This document shows, in pieces, positions 15,208 to 25,091 of a DNA stretch of 64,000 nt; position 1 is the first letter of the stretch, and each line of letters begins with the position of its first letter. Made by a program: the position numbers and the translations under genes. Origin of the DNA: Phallusia mammillata (taxonomy: Eukaryota; Chordata; Ascidiacea; Phlebobranchia; Ascidiidae); assembly GCA_003260075.1 (NCBI GenBank), contig QLIY01000188.1:1-64000 (forward strand), written 5' to 3'. The notes under the pieces are model-generated. The model had not been told where the DNA came from. It did no database searches and worked only from the letters and a program-made list of their open reading frames with translations.

Positions 15208-18200
15208 GGCCGCACAACTTTTAATCAATGGGCTGTATATGGCCCGCGTCACCATCTTAGCATTTCCCTTTACTTACTTTATCCCAGTTTTTGATTGCAT
15301 CATCTGTCGGAGTTTGATGAAGTTGCTCGGTTAAATAGTTGAGCAAAGTTGAAACGGAGTTCACGGCCAATACATGCATTGTGTTCACAATCAAGTAGTC
15401 AGATAGTCTGAAAAAATTGGTTATTGCTAGTGTAGAAGTAATGACATCTCTAAACTTTTAACAAATACAAAAAAACAATTGTAGTGTGGTAAAAATCAAA
15501 AACCTATTGTTAAATTTTATTTTATAAAAGCAACATGTTGCAAAAGGGGGGGGGGATCTGAAAAAATTGGTTATTGCCAGTGTAGAAGTAATGATATCTC
15601 TAAACTTTTAACAAATACAAAAAAAACAATTGTAGTGTGGTAAAAATCAAAAAACCTATTGTTAAATTTTATTTTATAAAAGCAACATGTTGCAAAAACT
15701 TGATAATGTATCAAATAAAACTACAAAAAAGTTATGGTGCAATGTATTTGGTCTCATTTTTTTATAATGAGATAGAAATACGAAACAACAAGAGGGTGAT
15801 AGGGACAGTTTAACTGCTTGCATCATCTTTTTTAAGTTCAAGTTATAGCGCCACCTAATGAAACTTGTGAGTCGCCGACAGTGAGAACGTTTGTTGGCTT
15901 GCTCGGTGTAAGTCATCTTCTCTGGAGCGTCGCCGAACATGTCCTCGATTTGTGACTAAATGACAAAAAACATGTTATGCATGAACATATTGAGGGGGGG
16001 GAAATTGGTTTTCCACAGAAATAAACATATACAGTTTATGTTTTGAGTCTGTCGGTTGACCACTGAGTCAATCAGGATCAAAATTTTTACGGCATACCTA
16101 CAACGTGAAATTTAAAACACTTTAAAAAACACTTTCTTGGAACTGTCACACTAATAGAACCTGTCAAACTACTGGTTGTTATCATACCAAAACCTCATTT
16201 TTTACATTTTTTATGTAAAGGATTGTTAAACAAACAATGCAATGGTTTACCCACATACCTGTACCAGCATAGAAGAGCCAGCAGTTCCAGGTATAGGTTG
16301 GCCATCCTCGCCATAACCTACAACTCCAGGGCTTTCTACATCATAAAAGTAATCGTCCGGTGTAAACCCAGCTTCAAGCAAAGCAGTTCTACAAAAGATA
16401 TGCAAATGTAAAAACCTCAGTTTTGAACTGATCTTTTTGTCAAACCCAAAAAGCAGTTTTCCCAGTGAATAAAAGTCTTTTAAACAACATAATAATAAAA
16501 GGGGGGGGGGGATACAGTTTTGAACTGATCTTTTTGTCAAACTAACCCAAAAACCAGTTTTCCCAGTGAATAAAAGTCTTTTAAACAACATAATAATAAA
16601 AGTTTTGCACATGAAATTTAATGGAAAAAATAGCTGTTCGAAATACACATTTAGACTATTTGTAATGTTTGAACTGATTACTTTTAAAGTTTGGCAACAC
16701 TTGGGTTGTTTGGGGTCTAATGATACCAATAAGGAACCCAGGGCCCTTCATAAACATTATGTGTTTAAAAGACACAGGGTCTTGACCCAATAAAACAACA
16801 ACCAAAATATAAGTCAAAATCATCTCTTAATGACATACCTAACATTTTGAGCTACATTTAGTGATGTTTCTAATCACAACAAATTTTACAATATAGTTCT
16901 CCACAGGCATGAGTTCAACTATGTGTTTCTGGTTCATGAGGTCTTTTGGTGGCACAACACAACCAAGTTAAAGTTATTTAAAGTTTAAATAATTTTCCAT
17001 TTCACCTGCAAGCACTGCGAACAACTTCTTTGACCAAGTCCCGAAACTCGGAAAGACGTCCTTGGACTTCCGACAGTTGTTTGAATTGCGCGTCGCGAAA
17101 CTGCACCAAGCGGTATGTGTATCCCTTCTCGATACGGCACAAACCCATGTCGCTGATTCGATAACACATCTCACGAACGTTCAGCAAGGCTGGTCGCAGA
17201 GACTGCAAAGAGTAAATTAACATCATCAATAAACAATGGAGTCGCAAAGAGTAATAACACTGCTTATGCCCAGTTGTGGCACTGAACAGAAGAGGTAAGG
17301 CATGGCTTTTCAGCCTGTTAGTCCTGGAGTGCCGTTAAATAGCTATACTAGCCAATACAGCCTATCTCTTGTCACCAGCTGCACTTTGTAGCATGGAACA
17401 AAAAAGGTGAGGCATGGCTTTTTAGCCTGTATTCCTAACAAACTGGAGTGACGTTGCATGGCTACACTAGCTAATATGATGGAGCTACAAACACAGGAAT
17501 GGCCTTATGTCTTGTCACAAGCTGCAGTTAAGATATGTTACAGGTCAAAACAGTGTGCACTGTCTGCAGATAACAGCAGTTAAATTTTTTGAAAAAAAAT
17601 CATTCAATAAAAATTAATGTAAGGATTGTAACAAACTCTTTGGTTTGACTATGTTGTATTGTTTGACCTATTCAACATTTTGAATTATAAGATTCAAAGA
17701 AGTACCTTACATATATTAGGTGCTATTCATTTGTATCCTAGTTGCAAATTAACAGTTAAGTAAGAATGTTTACCGGGTTGAGCAAGAACAGGTTTTCTTG
17801 CAAAGCTTTCCTGCACTTTTCAGTTTTGTCGTGTCGGACATTTTGTCTCCAAACAGCGAAAGCTTTCCATTTGCGGAAAAGATTAAAGGTTGGAATGTTG
17901 ACAAGTTGGCAATAATATCTGGAAAATATTAAATACAAGAAAAAAATGGATAAATCCAAATAATTTTGACAAATACTAAACTCAAGCTACCAAAGTCAAG
18001 ATTTAAAACATATGTTAAAAACAAACTGAGTTGGTGAAAAACACCAAACTGATATATGTTAAAAATCAACTACGGAAAGAAATTAGGAATAAAAACAAAT
18101 ATGTAGTCATGATATTACTTTACCATTTACATGGTTCTAAAGTTGGTTTATTGGTCACCATGATAGGTTTGTATTAAACTTATGAGTCTAATTTTGTGTC

Positions 18201-20449
18201 GAATCAACCCACATTAGATTTAATATTGAACTTGTGTTAACCTAACCTGTATTCGGGGGGGGGGGGGGGGGGGGGTTCCCATCTGTCGAGGTCAGTGAAC
18301 TCTGTTTCACCCCCATGAACTCTAGTAACCCCTTGCACACTGATGGTTGAGTAATCATCTGGGATAATGTCACTATGGGTCACTATTCGAAGATTGTACG
18401 GGGAGTATTCGTTTGATGACCGTCCAACACGAGGAGTCATGTATAGAAATCCAATTCGCTTGCTAAAAAAGAACAAAAGTACTTGCTATTTGAAAAAAAT
18501 GTTGATCACCTTATGGGGCAATATATGTATTTTCAACAGACAAAATATGATAAATGTGCAAAGCAAGAAATGGTATTAGCACTAAAGTTTACATAGGTTA
18601 TCAACAAAATGCAGTTGCTTCTGGTTAATGACATTTTTTTATTCACTTATAGGTCAAAACAGTGTACACTGTGGGCAGCTTGCATATCATTTATTGGCTT
18701 GGTGTTTTTACATAATTTTTTCTTACAAGTGTCTAAACATGCAATTCATTAGAAGATTTTCTCAACTATTTACAGGTTACGGATGGGAATTCAGTGTGCA
18801 ATAAAACAGAATTTGTTCATAACCTGATGCAATTAACCTGGATTATTTGTATCTGGAAAGACATTTTGAAACACTGAATGTGGTCCTCATTCAAACAGCT
18901 GGCAACATGGTTTAATAAGTAGAAAAATTAATAAGTAGATAAATGAGTTATGGTTTAATGCAGGGATGTTCAACCTTTGTTACTGGGGGCCAAATACAAT
19001 TCGCCGGTAAATAGCATCGTTCGCATTAATCTGCTCAAAATTATATAATAGTTGAACATGTTTGTCAGTACATTTGAAATCCAAGCATCTATGGGCCGCA
19101 CAACCTTCAGTCAAGGGCCGCATTTGGTCCATGGGCCGCAGGTTGCCCACCCCTGGTTTAATGAATGGAAGTAAACAAGCAGCAAGACTTACTTGGCTTT
19201 GACAATTTCAATAATCTGCAATGGCTCATGAATATCAGCAGCGATAATATCTTCAACCGAGAGTCGCAAAATCGATGCTGAATCTAACGTTATTGAACGA
19301 GCGTGAGAAGTTCGGGATGAACCGGTTTTCTTGGGATGTTTGGGTGGGATTGGTGACAGGGGCTAAAAAACATAAATAAATATTTGTTTTTCACAAACAG
19401 ATTCAATCCGGGGGGGGGGGTGATTTGTGCCAGCAGATACCAATAATAAAGAGAAAGCAGAGCGTTTTGTGCATGTAAGGCTGAATTTTATAACAATGAT
19501 TCGATAAAAACTATAAACAAGCAGAGTAACAATTAAATTGTTACTTCAATATAAACACGGAAATCGGTTGGTGTGCCATGAAAAACCACCTAGCGTGCCA
19601 GGGGTTGCCGACCCCTGTTTTAAAACATATGTTAAAAACAAAATAAGTTGGTGAAATATACCAAACTAATATATGTTAAAAGTCAACAACAGAAAGCAAT
19701 TAAAAATAAAAACAAATATATAGTCCTGATATTACTTTAACATTTACCAACATTAGATTTGAACTTGTGTTAACCTAACCTGTATTCTTGCTCCCATCTG
19801 TCGAGGTCAGTGAACTCTGTTTCACCCCCATGAACCCTAGTAACCCCTTGCACACTGATGGTTGAGTAATCATCAGGAATGATGTCACTATGGGTCACTA
19901 TTCGAAGATTGTACGGGGAGTATTCGTTTGATGATCGTCCAACACGAGGAGTCATGTATAGAAATCCAATCCGTTTGCTGAAAATAATTAAAATATTTGC
20001 CATTACGAAAACATTTTGAACAGTTTATGAAGCAGTCTATGTATTTTAAGCAAAACATGATAAACATACTGGAAGAGCACAGCACCAAAGCAAGACTATA
20101 TTAACCACTAAAGTTCATAGACGCTATAAACAAAATGCAGTTATCTGCAGCTTACTTATCATTTATTAGCTTGATGCTTTCACATAAACTTTCCAAGCAT
20201 TTACTTACAAGTGGCTAAAACAATGCAATTACCAGAATATGTTCTTAACTAATCACACAGGTAGGAATTCAGTATGCAATAAAACAGAACTTGTGAACAA
20301 CCAAATTGCGATTAACCAGAATTATTTGTATCTGCAATGAAAATTTAAAACAAGGAATGCTGTCCTTGTTTAAGCAGCTTGCAACATGGTTAAATCAGTA
20401 GTGATGGGACGATACCAGGTTTTGAAGCGAGTACAGAGTACAATGTGTA

Positions 20450-20488
<39 letters not shown>

Positions 20489-23394
20489 TACCTTCTACAC
20501 CAAGTACTTAAAGATAGCATTGTACCTAGTTGCATATCACTAGCTAATTCATCTTTCAGGGTACATGCATGTACACACACAAGCAGAAGCATGCAGAAAA
20601 AATGTAATCTCCCCATAATAGCTAAAAAAAAAAAAAAAAAAAAACCTAACAAAACCTTTTCCCAGTTTTGTGCTGTCTAAAGCAAATATTGGCAAAAAGT
20701 TGCCTGTATTCTTATGGTGTAAACCGGCCTTTGGTATCGAACGTTAAAAAACTGAGGTAAAATATTTCGATACAGAGTACAAGTATTGATACCCCTGAAA
20801 TCATTCGATACCATCGATACCGAGTACTATAGGGTACTTGTTCCATCACTAGAAATCAGTAGATAAATGAGGTATGTTTTAATAAGTAAAAGTAAACGAC
20901 TAGCAATACTTACTTGGCTTTGACAATTTCAATAATCTGCAATGGTTCATGAATATCAGCAGCAATTATATCTTCTACCGAGAGTCGCAAAATCGATGAT
21001 GAATCTAACGTTATTGAACGAGCGTGAGAAGTTCGGGATGAACCAGTTTTCTTGGGATGTTTGGGTGGGATTGGTGACAAAGGCTGAAAACACGGATAAA
21101 TATTTGTTTTTAATTATTAGGTATGTATTTAATCCACAAATACAGTCTATATGTGTATACATTACAAAACAAAATTAACATTTATATTTAATCAACATAG
21201 CATGCAAAGGACTCTTCTTTCATACAATATGTACCCAAAATATGGTAATGGAAAAAATATATGGGTTAAAAGGTAACTACCAATATTATCCTTTCTTAAA
21301 ACTTTAAACAAAACACGAAACCAAGTATTGTTTCCATTAAACCAACAGAAAAACACAGAATAAAACATCAACAAAAAACTTTTTACATGTTCTTTCAATA
21401 AAGACTAAAAACTATAGCAACAGAAAATAGTAATTTTATGCTAAAAAAAAACCTTTTTTGCCTTTTAAAAGACATCGTCAATTTCTGCTTAGGGGGGGGG
21501 GATTTATGTGTATACAAAACAACATTAACATTTATAATCAACATAACATGAAAATTGTATGTAAAGGACTCTCCAGCATTTTGAAAAAAAATGAAAATGA
21601 AAAATACTTGCAAAAGTTTCTTAAAACTTTAAACAAAATACAAAAACAAGGCAGGTTTTAAATAATAACAACAGAAGAACACAGAATAAAGCATCTCAAA
21701 TAACTTTTTACATGTCCTTCCATCAAGACTGAAAACTACTGCAACAGACAATATTATTATACCAGTGTAAACTGAAATATTAATTACACCTATTATAAGA
21801 CTGTATCAATGGCTGCCTTAATTCAATTTTATGTCCTGCATATGCGATGTACCGGTCTGTCTATAGATCCAGGAGTTTTTCTTGCTTGGAAACCTGGAGT
21901 CATCGGAACGCCACCGACAGTTGCAGAGCGTTTGCGCGATACATCTTTCGAAGTAGAGGGTGGTCTCCAACCTTGTCGCATGAGAGCAAGTCGGTTTTGT
22001 TCTTGGATGGGGGGGGGGGGTCTTGTATGCAATGCACCTGTCTATCTATAGATCCAGGAGTTTTTCTTGCTTGCAAACCTGGAGTCATCGGAACGCCACC
22101 GACAGTTGCAGAGCGTTTGCGTGAAACATCTTTCGAAGTAGAGGGCGGTCTCCAACCTTGTCGCATGAGAGCAAGTCGGTTTTGTTCTTGGATGTAAGTT
22201 GGTTGGTTGTGGGATTGAAATGTGGCCAAGGTGGGCTTGATGGAAAAGAAACAGAATTAAACAAATCCAACCATTTTCTTGCCATTTGCTTGACGTTTTT
22301 GCAACATTTTTGTTTTCACTTTAACCTCAGTGTTTCATTATATGTAAGTTGAAAAGAAAATACTAAATAAGGTTCCCGTTTAAAAACTAAGCAGTTGTAG
22401 AAAAAATAGCAGTTTAATGTAAAGTTTTCCGCTTGGGTTTGTGTAAAATCAACTGATTAGTTTAAATAGCCACAAATTTAAACCTGTTACTACAATGCAT
22501 ACAATTAAGTTCCAAAAATTTTAAATTTAAATATGCAGTATAATGTAAACTAAATATGTAAGTGAAATTTGTCGTACCAACGGTTCCAGTCGAACATCCC
22601 TCTGCCGCTCTCTACTGGCCATTTGAGCTTTTGTGATCCTACGCAGTCCGAGAGTTGCAGTGTTATATGCAGTCGACTGCATCGGAGCTCGAGAATACAA
22701 TCGAGCTTTCAGTTTTGCTTCGTCCATCACAGATCGAGGCAGAACTATTTCTGAAGCACCTGGACAAAGTTACACGATGTTGGTGCCAAGGTAAACAACA
22801 TTTCAAAAGACCTGGGAGTGATTATACTGAACAATACCAGTCTTTTTATCCTGGTATTGTAGGAACTGAAGATGCCAGTTAGGTGAAATATATTCCATGT
22901 AAATTCATTGACTAACTCTGTTACTTGAAAAATATTTTCCATTTTTAGTTATTTCAAAAGAGCAGCTAATTGAAAAGCTGTAAAGGACATGATTTGGACA
23001 AAACACACAACATTTTTAAAAAAGACTTGGCAGTTCAATAAAGTTAGCTAGTTTGTAACTTTATAAGTTAACTTAATTACTCTTCAAAAACAGTAACATG
23101 TTTGAGCACAGATTCAACCCTTGGTGCAACTACCACTTAATTTATTTGTTTAAAATACCAAACAAATTCAAACAATATTGTATTTTAGAGCAAGCTGCAA
23201 AGAAAGGTGTAAAAAAGTGACTCGTAGAGCAACCGTTTTTGAATGAATATTACAAATATAATATTAAACATTTTACCTGTGTTTGGGCGGTGGCTTTGCA
23301 TCGTTGTTGCACGACTAATTAGGTCAGGAGGAGGACCAATGGCCGTTCCATTCAGTTCAGTTCGACCAAGCTGGTCAAACGATGGCTCGGCCAT
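71..23394 (-). CDS. DNAH6: Axonemal inner-arm dynein heavy chain 6, N-terminal part (30 exons, 3' end outside window)
   Basis: Motor subunit of a single-headed inner-arm dynein of cilia and flagella. The window covers the tail and linker and stops at the start of AAA1; the exon with the Walker A loop lies beyond position 1. Exons in gene order (approximate): 23277-23394, 22578-22750, 22038-22235, 20914-21083, 19780-19977, 17774-17918, 17006-17202, 16259-16388, 15855-15955, 15278-15407, 14627-14684, 12734-12869, 12097-12271, 11527-11654, 10655-10800, 9858-10112, 8941-9090, 8218-8346, 7500-7655, 7035-7136, 6807-6906, 6230-6372, 5487-5579, 4971-5090, 4661-4824, 3738-3912, 2732-2915, 1900-2036, 918-1148, 71-274. 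Start ATG at 23394 (MAEPSFDQ). Recognised from the order of DNAH6-like blocks: [123 protein letters not shown]. Family identity is strong; the 58-nt exon at 14627 is the least certain. Frame continuity was checked across most junctions. Assembly seams duplicate exons 3, 4, 5 and 30. Confidence 0.93.
199..438. repeat. Seam: G10 block at 312-321 between duplicated flanks
   Basis: About 110 bases (199-311) recur almost unchanged at 324-438, including the 5' part of DNAH6 exon 30 and its acceptor. The block is exactly ten G. This looks like a fixed-size gap placeholder between overlapping contig ends. Confidence 0.8.
527..650. repeat. Minisatellite, 32-bp unit, about 3.5 copies
   Basis: The unit contains GATGATGTCATTATC and TAAACGTCAC; copies differ at a few positions. 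It lies in the DNAH6 intron after exon 29. No G block is involved, so this repeat is probably genuine. Confidence 0.8.
1361..1816. repeat. Seam: single N at 1577 between duplicated flanks
   Basis: The segment from 1361 recurs from 1578 with small differences, separated by one ambiguous base. It has the same duplicated-flank pattern as the G10 seams. Confidence 0.8.
3046..3230. repeat. Fold-back element carrying a degenerate hammerhead-like motif
   Basis: Two inverted arms: left TCAAGTTTATAGAGCTCTTC...CCGACGTTTCGACG, right CGTCGAAACGTCGG...GAAGAGCTCTATAAACTT. The minus-strand core in the left arm reads CTGATA, with two bases lost from CTGATGA. It is the same family A repeat as at 6050, 7835, 55357 and 59861. 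Confidence 0.65.
4105..4345. repeat. Seam: G10 block at 4226-4235 between duplicated flanks
   Basis: About 110 bases of DNAH6 intron are repeated on both sides of ten G, with a small indel between copies. Confidence 0.8.
6050..6086 (+). ncRNA. Hammerhead-like core motif, family A
   Basis: CTGATGA, one extra A, GGCGTCT / GGATGTC stem II (seven pairs with G-U wobbles, TGTATA loop), then GAAACGTC. The repeat continues as AATAAAACTGCTGGATGAGC. Position is in a DNAH6 intron. Confidence 0.55.
7835..7870 (+). ncRNA. Hammerhead-like core motif, family A
   Basis: CTGATGA, extra A, GGCGACC / GGACGTC stem II with one internal A-A mismatch, then GAAACGTCGG. The 3' part (GGACGTCGAAACGTCGG) is repeated immediately downstream at about 7883-7900. 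It lies in a DNAH6 intron. Confidence 0.5.
8698..8880. mobile_element. Palindromic pogo/Tigger-like MITE, copy 1
   Basis: Long imperfect inverted repeat: CAGTAAACCTCGGTTAATCC at the left, ATCCGGATTAACCGA and GAGGTTTACTG at the right, with further internal GTCCGGATTAA units. No coding sequence. DNAH6 intron. Confidence 0.75.
9086..9632. repeat. Double seam: N at 9232 and G block at 9472-9482, three copies of one intron segment
   Basis: A segment of up to about 145 bases next to DNAH6 exon 17 appears three times (from 9086, 9233 and 9483). The copies are interrupted by an N and by an 11-G block. Three copies with two seams suggest three overlapping contig ends laid end to end. Confidence 0.75.
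10138..10285 (+). mobile_element. 5'-truncated copy of the tRNA-derived SINE
   Basis: Starts in the anticodon-arm part (GTCCCGGAAAGACTCCTGTC), keeps the B box and the full tail to GGGCCTGGCGTACTGTGA. It lies just outside DNAH6 exon 16, in the upstream intron. Confidence 0.75.
10307..10470 (+). mobile_element. tRNA-derived SINE with intact A and B boxes
   Basis: TAGCTCAATTGGTAGAGCGC (A box) and GGGTTCGAATCCCACC (B box) are spaced as in a tRNA. The family consensus from other copies folds to a cloverleaf with a 7-bp acceptor stem. Here the 3' acceptor strand is changed, and a non-tRNA tail (TAGATTTTTCAAGCCTGTGC) follows, so this is a retroposon and not a tRNA gene. Confidence 0.8.
13405..13870. 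mobile_element. GCGGCCGT-containing hAT-like element, seam-disrupted
   Basis: Begins CAGGGGTGCACAACC and carries repeated GCGGCCGTGA / GATGCGGCCGTCAT pieces. The segment at about 13718-13795 recurs after the G10 block at 13865-13874. A relative lies at about 2105-2320. Confidence 0.5.
15134..15206. repeat. Poly-G block of 73 nt
   Basis: Longest homopolymer in the window. Comparison with 14430-14520 and 19020-19100 suggests it stands in for the middle of a hAT-like MITE whose ends are still present on either side. The flanks are not duplicated, so it fits a gap of estimated positive length. Confidence 0.7.
15400..15695. repeat. Seam: G10 block at 15546-15555 between duplicated flanks
   Basis: About 140 bases upstream of DNAH6 exon 10 are repeated on both sides of the block with one- or two-base differences. 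Confidence 0.8.
16418..16602. repeat. Seam: G block at 16501-16511 between duplicated flanks
   Basis: About 85 bases of DNAH6 intron occur on each side of the block, near-identical. Confidence 0.8.
18247..19362 (-). pseudogene. Second copy of DNAH6 exons 4 and 5 (tandem duplicate, probably haplotypic)
   Basis: Exon 4 (about 19194-19362) and exon 5 (18247-18462) repeat the exons at 20914-21083 and 19780-19977 in the same order and strand. Coding differences are mostly synonymous and the introns are alignable but diverged. In the downstream copy of exon 5 a G21 block at 18255-18275 replaces the codons just before the donor, so a conceptual translation gains a false polyproline stretch. Splicing both copies would repeat a tail segment found once in the family. 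Two haplotypes placed in tandem is the simplest explanation; a real young exon duplication is the alternative. Confidence 0.7.
18961..19155. mobile_element. hAT-type MITE with perfect 8-bp target duplication
   Basis: Starts CAGGGATGTTCAACC and ends GGTTGCCCACCCCTG, flanked by GTTTAATG on both sides. The interior carries GGGGGCCAAATACAATT and GGGCCGCA repeats; pieces of the same family are at 14275-14520 and 15206-15245. It lies in the duplicated copy of a DNAH6 intron and is absent from the other copy. Confidence 0.88.
19421..19617. mobile_element. Truncated hAT-type element, inverted copy
   Basis: Ends GGGGTTGCCGACCCCTG and shares its interior with the element at 30020. It is cut by the G11 block at 19410-19420. 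Confidence 0.7.
20399..20851. mobile_element. hAT-like MITE with TAGTGATGGGAC ends
   Basis: Ends TAGTGATGGGACGATACC and GGGTACTTGTTCCATCACTA, flanked by TAAATCAG / GAAATCAG (7 of 8). It contains the poly-G block at 20450-20487 and an A22 tract near 20624-20645. Confidence 0.8.
20450..20487. repeat. Poly-G block of 38 nt inside a MITE
   Basis: Lies inside the element at 20399-20851. The flanks are not duplicated, which fits an estimated-length gap. Confidence 0.7.
21140..21760. repeat. Seam: G10 block at 21492-21501 between diverged duplicated flanks
   Basis: The intron segment at about 21140-21400 recurs at 21502-21760 with more indels than at other seams. This fits two haplotypes rather than identical overlaps. 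Confidence 0.65.
21853..22009 (-). pseudogene. Truncated second copy of DNAH6 exon 3 (assembly duplicate)
   Basis: Near-identical copy of the exon at 22038-22235, including its splice donor, cut off on its upstream side by the G12 block at 22009-22020. Only a few bases differ, for example in the last codons (RP against RQ before the donor). It lacks the acceptor and the first codons, so it cannot be a functional alternative exon. It is most likely the overlapping end of a neighbouring contig or the other haplotype. Confidence 0.8.
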
Positions 23395-25091
23395 TTTAAA
23401 CGAGCTTTTTTTGTCCGTTTCGTAAAGTTATCGAAAAACACCAGAACTACATTATTGAGTAGTAAACGATGTTTTTATTCGCCTGCAATTGCAATAAAAA
23501 GAAATATTTAAGTTTATTTCTAAAACACTTTCTGCAAGCCAAAAACTACGAACAAGTCTTATTCGCAGTTACTATGGTTACAATCTGAGGTGCGACATCA
23601 TGTGGATGTTTGCAAAGTAGCGTGATTTTTTTTTCGACTCAGTGCAAAATATTTTTAAATGAGTTGAGTGATAAAATTAATATTTTTAAAGAAAATAAAG
23701 TAATGTTTTAATGGAAGTATAAGTTCTAACTATTTTGTAACCCATATTTGAAACTTTTTAAAAAAAAAGTTAACTGTTTTACGACATCATTTACGAACAG
23801 AAGTCACCCCTTTTTTCTTAGTGGCCAAACGAAGTAACGTACACCAAATTTTGGTTTACAAAATTAAACACTGGGTGATATGTTGTAAATTTTTCAATGT
23901 TTTTGTTGCTACGTTTCAATTCCCTAGCGAACATTCGCCTTCAGTTTCGACAATCTTGTAAAGTTAATTCTCACGTGCTTATGATTCAACAAGTCCGTCC
24001 CTCAGAGAGAAGTGACGATGTCTCAAGCTAAGTTATAAATAGACGACAACAGAAGAAAGATAGCGCTTGCAAGGCGACGTGCATGTCTGCTGCTTCTGCA
24101 GTTGAACAGACTTCTTTGTTAAGTTCTTTGTTCCAGGGCTTATGACGTAACAAACAAACTATAAGCGCAGATAAGGTTAAGGTTGTCTTAATATTCTTGC
24201 GAGATATATAAAACGAATTATATATTCTCATAAACTAAGTTTTAGCGTCTGCTTGCTTGCAAACAAGTAACGCTAAAAGGGTGCTGAAATGCAAAACAGT
24301 TGTTCAACTGATTAGGGCAGACGCGTTAACAAATAATCAGGACTTACAGCAGCGAGCAAAACGAACTTGCCTGTGGCCTACGACGTTCAAACAGAAAATG
24401 TGTTTTACGTCGCATTTTTGCGATGTTTCATGGCTTTGGAAATGGGACATCGGCAACGTTTAAGCTTCAATCTAGTAGGTTTAAGGTCTAATAGTTAGAC
24501 AGGGTTCAATATTCTGCTGTTTTCACAAAAGAACCTCACAAACACGCTGTAAAGTCAGTTTGTTGCGAATATGTGTGGGGGTTTTTCTTCAAATTTTGTG
24601 TCATCTGTTAGTTTAGCAGACACAATTCCACAGGTTTCCTGCAAGCTAGCTACGTTTGGGTATTTAATCAAGATAATGCAAGGTACAAAAACGTTTCTTG
24701 AATACCATCATGCCCTGGGCGAATAAAGAAGGACAACAAAACAAACAGCACAACAAAAGTTTGACGTGTTGTTACTTTCACATTTACTGCGCTTAATTGA
24801 TATCTCTCACATTTCCATGATTTATCAGCATTATTCAGCAGTTCTATAGCAGTCTCTAAAACGCAACTGTTGCGTCCATATTTGCTACGACCGGTTGTTT
24901 TTGCTCAGATTTTTATGTAAACAACTTTTTTGCAGTTATGTTAAAACTTTAAACTTGACTGGAAGAACTTTAAATTCCCAAAAAAAGCTTCTTTGACCAA
25001 TATGTTATAGGTGCAGGTGCACAGTAGTAAAAATAGACTTGGCAAATACATCACCTGTTTTTAGTGATTCTGCGTTTTGAAACTTGTAAAT
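23395..25091. other. Intergenic region between divergent DNAH6 and ASB starts
   Basis: About 1.7 kb separate the two start codons, which point away from each other, so both promoters should lie here. I see no long open frame, no TATA box that stands out and no transposon with clear ends. Short inverted pieces occur near 24.0-24.5 kb. A shared bidirectional promoter is possible but unproven. Confidence 0.6.

Noticed and set aside
14875-15334. Overlapping open frames on both strands with polyproline or polyglycine
   Set aside because: They exist only because the 73-nt poly-G block keeps frames open; the same holds for the polyproline frames at 20395-20652, 18237-18476 and 33116-33346.
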